Source: Albula goreensis (lineage: Eukaryota > Chordata > Actinopteri > Albuliformes > Albulidae). Taken from it: a DNA stretch of 64,000 nucleotides. Position 1 is the first letter of the stretch, and every line of letters starts with the position of its first letter. The stretch covers positions 21,301,332 to 21,365,331 of the forward strand of contig CM040746.1 in the NCBI GenBank assembly GCA_022829145.1, read 5' to 3'. Below are positions 57,518-64,000 of this stretch, piece after piece. The notes below the pieces were generated by a model. That model saw only the letters and a program-made list of their open reading frames with translations, ran no database searches and was not told the origin of the DNA. The translations under genes and the position numbers were made by a program.

Positions 57518-59919
57518 GTAAGAGCAACTAAGAACTTATTCTAAAAGGCTGCAAAATGTTTTACCGCAGTGTGGTGTGTTCCTGCTCAGTTTATCGCGCT
57601 ACGTAAATTGGTAAGCAGCTTGATAAGGTATTAAGTAGTCAGCTAAACATTCCTAATCACTTTCTTAAATGGATAAGTACACTAACATGTTAACTGCATT
57701 ACATTTGATCCATCCTCGAAGTCATACAAAAACCAGACTCTGTATATTGCTACATCGCATTTTTAAGTGCAGTCCCGTAAAATTTCAAATAATAGGCAAC
57801 CTTCTGTTGGTTCCCGTTCTACTCCATAGTCCTGAGCAGTAGAATAGCCTACGGTTTCAGTTCAACACCTACATTGACAGACCATATTGTTACGGTGCTA
57901 ACATGTGACTGATTAGCAAATTTGTGACGTTCTTTATTATAAGACTTGACATTTCACATGAAAGACATGAACTGCTGATATGAAATTCTGATATGTTAGT
58001 GCGCGAGGACAAAAACTTTTGGAAGCAGTCTGTAATGTATATGTTCATAGATGCATGGGTAAGGCGATATTGATGTATGTATGATGTATTTAATTTTTTG
58101 ATTCAGAAAGACAGTATTGTGATCCCGCATGAATCACTCCTCAAATGTAAAATTGTATTGCGAGCACGTTTAAACTAGATACGTATCTATGTAATTAATT
58201 TAGCAGAAAATAAAACAGCAAAAACATTGAATGTCTTGAACTTATTTGTAAGAAAGCATTGTAAACTATAAGCCATGAGGTTTACCTGTAAAGGGATGAT
58301 GTTCAGGATGGGAGGTCCATATCCAAGACCCTTACAACCCTTTGTTTTTATTTAGTGGACATTTAGCATTACAGCTTTTGTCAAACAACACATAATCTTC
58401 ATAATTAATGCAGGCAGGATAGTTATTGATGAATGCTGGACCTCTCATCTATTCCTGTAACTAAACATTTGTTTCCTTTCAGTTATCACAGGGAAGGAAG
58501 AGGGCCTAATTAATTACTTGCACATCAACTCCTCAGACCCTTGTGCCCCACAACATTGATTCAGGGCAAAGCTTAACAAAAATCATGAGGGAACATTGAT
58601 AGATATTATCACTGAAAAAGTAAATGGGTGATTAGCTTATTTAGGATGGTAAGTTTTCTGCTCGATTTAAATTTAACATGGTGCTAATGTTTTAAGTGTG
58701 CATGTAGTGGAAGAAAGATTAGAAGCTGGCTGTTGGGAGAGAGATCAAGCTATGAATGATGGATGATAAATAACAGGGGTTTGGTTTTGAAGCTGCTAAA
58801 ATCAGTTTTGTTGTAAATATATTCTGGAAAAAATACTCCTGTTGTCTTGAATTCACAAATTTTGTCCACAAGGCCTGACTTTAATCCCTGCTATAGCAAG
58901 AGACAGTTTGAGGAAAGGCTCAGAAGGAGTGATACAAGGTAACAGTTCAACTCACTAATGGGGCTCTTGAGGCACAATTCATTGTAATAAAAAGAATCTT
59001 TGGATATAATAGAATGTGAAATTGGAATTTCACTAGAACCGAATGGAATTATTGATTGCATGACTCTCCAGACAGAAGTTTCTCCAGACAGTCAGTAAAC
59101 TGGAACATAACAGAGAGGGAAAGAGAAAGCACAGAAGGCATGTGACCAGCTGGAAAAGATCAGGGGAGACCAAAGCTGAAGGAAGTAGGGCTTTTCCTGG
59201 AGTCATTTTGAGAAACTAGCCAAGGACTGAGATCACTGAAGGAAGACAGTAGTTGAACTATTCTCCCCACGCAGAACAAGACTTTGGCTGCAGCCTTTTT
59301 TTGCTTCAGAAGGGTCCTAACCGAGTGAAATGCCCTGGAAGTATCTAAGTGGCAGCCATGATAAGAGCTGGTCGAATTCTCTAAATGCAAAGGAAAGGTA
59401 CTTCAATACTTCCTTTCTTATTTCCTTTAGCATAGGGTACACTGGACCATCCTTTATGAAAGGAAAGGAGATAATGCCGTCCCATAATTCCTTGCGGCAG
59501 AACCATTTGGCTGTTCACGAAAACAAATGATCAACATGTTATGCCTGTCTTACAGAAATGTAACAATTATTTTCAAACAATCATACTAATGGGCATTCAT
59601 GTCAATAAATATGAGTGGACAGGACGGTGAGCATGAGTAACCATTCTCAATGTGAAAAACCATTTTGTTTCACTTTTGTGACTGGTAGCCTATATTCCTT
59701 TTTTATTTCAATTCCAACCTTGGTAATGAAATAATATGTTATATAATAACCTGCATGAAACAACAGTTTAAGAACCCATGGGGCGAAGTATCTGCGATGT
59801 GCTTATAGTAGTCCATCTTGGAAACATTGTAGTTTCACCACGTCAATAAGATCCACCATCGCATAATTACGTAGCCTAGTGGAAATGCAGTCAGATTCTC
59901 TTCGCACTGCGGTTGTCTT

Positions 59920-60015
59920 TTCCTAAGTCCTTATGAATTCTCCTTCACATCTTTCCTTGACCTCGTGGCAGTTTCCATCAAGGTCAAGGAAAAGTGGTTA
60001 GGAAAGGACATAGGA
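59920..60015. repeat. Short foldback element
   Basis: A 12-bp perfect inverted pair (TTTCCTTGACCT at 59952-59963, its inverse at 59981-59992) is surrounded by outer imperfect arms (TCCTAAGTCCTT at 59921-59932, inverse-like AAGGACATAGGA at 60004-60015). Looks like a MITE core. Confidence 0.55.
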
Positions 60016-61637
60016 TGTAATTTTTTTGACTATTTAACCACAGCCCTTAAGTCAAATCAAAGAAGTCACTTAAGAAGTAGGGGTTTACCGCTGACAGGAA
60101 ATGGTGAGGCAAAGTTGAACATTTATTTTCAGGCATGGCTGAAGAGAGTTGTGTAACTCTTAAGGGACCATGTGTGGGATCACCACTTAAGACAATTGCA
60201 TGCACCCTATAGTGCATGTTTTATGTTGTGCCAGTGTACTTATGTACTAATAGGTGGTAACATTAATACTTTATTAAACTCTTTAAGTAGATTGGTTAGG
60301 TGTGCAGCTTTTAGAGGTGGTGATATGTGACAGTTGTCTTGATTTGATTGAAGATAAAGCCCACCATATTAGAAAAGGCCTGGGACATGAGGAAATAATG
60401 GTGTATAGAGAATGTGGTGAGACTCTTTGTTACATGCGACACACTTTCGTTCACCCACCCTTAAGATTGCACTGGGGAGAAAGAAACTGAGAGCAGCTTG
60501 TAATCTGTGTTTATAAATCAGGCTTGGCAAATGCAAGAACAGACACTTGAAAAGCATAAAAGCAAAGTGTGCAGAGCCATGTCTAAACAATCAGGCCTGT
60601 TTGGATGTGACTGGTGCTTTGGGAATTCACCTCCTTAATTTGAAGCAGTGCAGCCGGCATCAGCTGCTTAACTTTCACATTGGGATGTTAGAAGAATTTC
60701 CATTACTTGTAACTGTTGCAGAGTTCCTGGAAATTCCCATGACTCAAAAGCAAATGAATAGTTTCTCTTGTGGCTTTCAGGTGATATTCACCTGAGGTAG
60801 AATAGACACCACCGTTACAGTCTTGAAAGAGTTGATTTGAGAAGGGACCGTGATTGGCTCTTCCACTCACATACATTGCCTAACATGTTGCAATCCAAAT
60901 TCCCTTATGTTGCACTGTCAGGAAGTCTTTCTATCATTAGCTGTTTTTGCCTGTGTACTCTGTGGGTTGTAATCAGTGGTGCAACAATGTGCTGTTGTTT
61001 AAATATCTTTTAGTTACATGTTGGAAGTGTTAGTTTCTTGGGTCATAAAGTTTCCTCAAAACATTCTGAAAAATATTGCGTAAACAAAGCATTAAAACGC
61101 TTTTTAAAATGTCACTCAAGCAAGAAGTGCATTGTAGTTTGCATGTAGGCATTTGTATTTTCCTGTTACTCTGTACCATTTTAACTGTATATCCTTTTGA
61201 GTTTTGTGATTTATTTAGCCTATTAATAATTCTGTGCCACACTCCTCTGAATGGTTTTTCTGTTGCTTCATTAGATTAGTTCATTTAAGTGCCACTGTTG
61301 AATTCATCCTGACATTGATATTGTCGATAATGAATATTTTCAGTTCTGCTGTAAAAGGGACCCTCCTTGCCTGCTGTCTGTCTGTCGACTGGCTGATACA
61401 CAAATGATCATAAACCTTAGCCTTATGTTGCCTCATTGAAACACACTAGGCAATATCTAATGAAACTACAACCAGTAACTAAACCGACAGTGTTCATATG
61501 ACAACCTATCATCAATTCAAGTTTTTTGTCAGTTTTAATTGTTTTTTGTATGCATGGCAACTTACACAATTTAGGTCCATATTTCCATAGACATTTATAT
61601 TGCAATGGAAATATATATTTGCTTTGCTTCAGGGTAT

Positions 61638-61722
61638 TAGGTCAGTGCCCTGTCTGGGAATTGAACCTACACCCTTCTGGTTTCAAGCCTTGTTCTTTGA
61701 CCACTACATCACCCTGCCTGCC
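61638..61722 (-). mobile_element. tRNA-like SINE head fragment
   Basis: Reverse complement reads GGCAGGGTGATGTAGTGGTC, then GGTTCAATTCCC about 40 bases on, matching A-box and B-box spacing of tRNA-derived SINEs. It lacks a foldable acceptor stem, so it is not a tRNA gene. Confidence 0.6.
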
Positions 61723-62353
61723 ACAGAACATAGTGTTCTCTGTGCCATGTGTATGCCCTAATGTGCTACCTTATGTACATGCTTGTGGGGTATAGTCATC
61801 AGTGAGTTTCCAGTGCCATTCTAGAAGGTGCATTGGTGTGTGTATGGCTCTGGTTCATCACTGCATAATTTGGGCTTACCATAGGATGTGAGCCAGAGGT
61901 ATTGCTCATGCTGACATATTAGTAGGATAAGTTAGGTGTGAGCCCTCTAAGCTAAACTGCTGATAAACCCTGATCACTTTGATGAAGATCCAGCATCAGA
62001 TCAAGCTGACCAGCAATCCCCTGCCAAAACCTCATCTGTTTGACCCGGCCAGCCTAGCATACTGGTGCCAGACATTATCACCTCCCCCTTCTGTACAGTC
62101 CTCTCCTGCCCTACATTGTACACAAAATGCACACTTCACAGTGGTTCACACTGGTTTAATTTGTGGTTAAGTGCCTGCAAATGAACATGAAGCTTAAGAA
62201 GCATTGAAAATTTAATGGCTTCTATGGCTTGGAAAAGGTGCACTCAAGTGCCTTTTTACTAGTCAGATAAATGGGACATTAACATTAACCTCAATCTGAG
62301 ATATGCCCCTGTGTATATTTGATTGATGTGACCTTGGGGCAAGGGCACATCTC

Positions 62354-62355
<2 letters not shown>

Positions 62356-62450
<95 letters not shown>
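62356..62450 (+). repeat. (GT)n microsatellite
   Basis: About 47 uninterrupted TG units, followed by a G-rich stretch (62451-62470). Confidence 0.97.
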
Positions 62451-62452
<2 letters not shown>

Positions 62453-63165
62453 TGGGGTTGGGGGGATGGGAGTTCTTTGTGTGTCCTTGCCCAGAGTGGT
62501 CTGAAGTAGGGTGAGGGTAAAAGGCAACCTCTCCAGTGAGTCTTTATTTATTTTGGCATCCTACAAGACACAATTGGTTCAAATGTACAGGCCAGCTCTA
62601 TGCGGAAGAAAGACACTTGCATGTCTTAGCGACATATTTAATTATGCTATATAATTTATTTGCGTATGTCTGAATGCACACGTTTTTGTGGCCACTTATG
62701 CACCATACGTTGGTGTGTACATGTGCGCATTTGTGTGCTGTTGTGTAGCACATAGGGCTGCAGGGTGTGTGTCAGCACTTGTCATCAGACACCCCACTGT
62801 TCTGAAAGGACCCAAAATCTGCAGGGCTTGAGGGGGAGCTCAAGGAGAAAGAAAGACCCTTACACTTCCCAGCCTCCATCTTATGTAGGGTCAGTGCAAA
62901 AAACGGGAGAGGCTGAGCATTGTATAGGCTACTGTGCTTTCCATTGCAATAGTGTTGATCAATGTACTGCAAATAAAATGTAGAATGCAGCCACTTATTA
63001 TTAACACTGCCATCTTTTGCCAGCTGGAAGCTAGGGTTCTGGAAAAAGTTATATCCGTGCTGATTGTATGGGGGAGACATTGAGCCAAACGGTGGAGGTC
63101 TGAAATTGTTGTGGGGAAGCTCTGCAGCTGGTCGTCATGGGTATGATGGCTGTGCAATGGCAGGC

Positions 63166-63190
63166 TTTTTTTTTTTTTTTTTTTTTTTTT
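63166..63190 (+). repeat. T homopolymer
   Basis: Twenty-five T in a row; a second run of 21 T lies at 63511-63531. Either could be a reverse-oriented retroposon tail, but no element body is recognised. Confidence 0.9.
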
Positions 63191-64000
63191 AAAGAAGCTT
63201 CATTGGGCTTCCATCAGGAAACATTTGGAAGACTTCTGACCTGCTTTCAATATGATTCCTCATTAGGGCATAGAGAAGTGATTTGACTCATAACAATCAT
63301 GGGGCTACCCCTAAAGCCGGTTTGCACAGGATTTTGGGGCTAATTCTAGTCCAGGCCTCAATAGATGCTTATTAGGAGGCTGATGGTTATTTTCTCTTGA
63401 CCAAAGGGCCCTGAGGCACAACAAACCAAACTGCAGAGTGTTAGGCCTGAGGACCTGGTAAATGCTTAAAGAGCATTTAGCATTGTGGTGACTCGTGGTG
63501 CCTCAGAAGGTTTTTTTTTTTTTTTTTTTTTGGTTGTTTTTGCAGAAGTTGAGTTGAGCAACCAGAGAGAACAGAAACCCACTGTAGTTCCTGTCTCCAT
63601 TTCATGCAGGCATGTGTCTGTCTTTGTGTGTGCCAGTCACTGTATTTGCATGTCTTTGTATCGTTCTGTATGTGCACATTGCTATGTCTGCATGCCCTCT
63701 CCTGTGGCCATTGTGTGAATATGTGTTGGTAGCGTGCATTTGTGTGCATCATTTCAATGCATTGTCTGTTTGCATAACTTTTTTAGTGTGTCATCTGAGG
63801 CAATTTTCTGGAGTGACTAATGATTTGTATTCCTGGCTTACATAGGTAGATTTATAAACCCAAGGATTTATGCTCAAAGAATTGCAAAATGATGCTCGTA
63901 CTCTGAAACAACCACACACACGTACACATGCACGTCTTCCTGAGACTACGCTGCACAGACAGACACTACTATGAAAAGACACACATGCACACTTGAAGCT

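Larger units (their letters stand above)
57518..64000 (+). other. pacs1: pacs1 intron 1 (5' part)
   Basis: The stretch starts at a GTAAGA donor and runs to the end of the window without a recognisable PACS exon. Contents: a foldback element (59920-60015), a tRNA-derived SINE fragment on the minus strand (61638-61722), a long GT repeat (62356-62450) and two T runs (63166-63190, 63511-63531). The rest shows nothing I can name. Confidence 0.75.

Noticed and set aside
61638-61722. Possible tRNA gene on the minus strand
   Set aside because: Box A and box B-like motifs are present, but no acceptor stem or complete cloverleaf could be drawn; better read as a SINE head.

Overview
The window is vertebrate nuclear DNA, almost certainly from a ray-finned (teleost) fish. 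It holds four multi-exon genes with GT-AG introns and about 3-4 kb of identifiable coding sequence in 64 kb. Long CA/GT microsatellites, Tc1/mariner relics, a Tc1-type MITE and tRNA-derived SINE fragments of the kind common in fish lie between the exons. There are no operons, CRISPR arrays or prokaryotic features. I rebuilt each coding exon by hand from splice sites, reading phase and similarity to known families. The exon lengths sum to whole codons in both genes that lie complete in the window.

Layout. Positions 1-6576 are the end of intron 1 of a protein phosphatase 1 catalytic beta gene (ppp1cb, + strand). Its coding exons 2-8 lie at 6577-11882; exon 1 is off the left edge. Tail-to-tail with it is an equilibrative nucleoside transporter (slc29a2/ENT2 type, - strand) with 12 coding exons from 24092 down to 14424, a predicted 466 residues, and a likely untranslated first exon near 25850-25980. 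Next, on the same strand, is a conventional calpain large subunit (capn1 type): 21 coding exons from 42639 down to 28392, a predicted 704 residues, catalytic triad and penta-EF-hand domain intact. A gene-poor stretch (about 42.7-57.0 kb) carries decayed Tc1-like transposase relics and probably the calpain promoter. At 57363 (+) begins a PACS-family sorting adaptor (pacs1-like). Only its first coding exon is present, and the rest of the window is its first intron.

The genes do not form one pathway. They are a phosphatase, a nucleoside carrier, a calcium protease and a trafficking adaptor. Their order is informative: SLC29A2, CAPN1 and PACS1 are linked on human 11q13, so this is probably the fish counterpart of that block, with a beta-type PP1 gene beside it. 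I found no convincing new biological system. The more interesting points are ENT1-type residues at two drug-sensitivity positions of an ENT2-type transporter, a stop codon built into one of its splice donors, a CA-repeat tract next to the donor of the calpain catalytic-cysteine exon, and several foldback or paired repeats.
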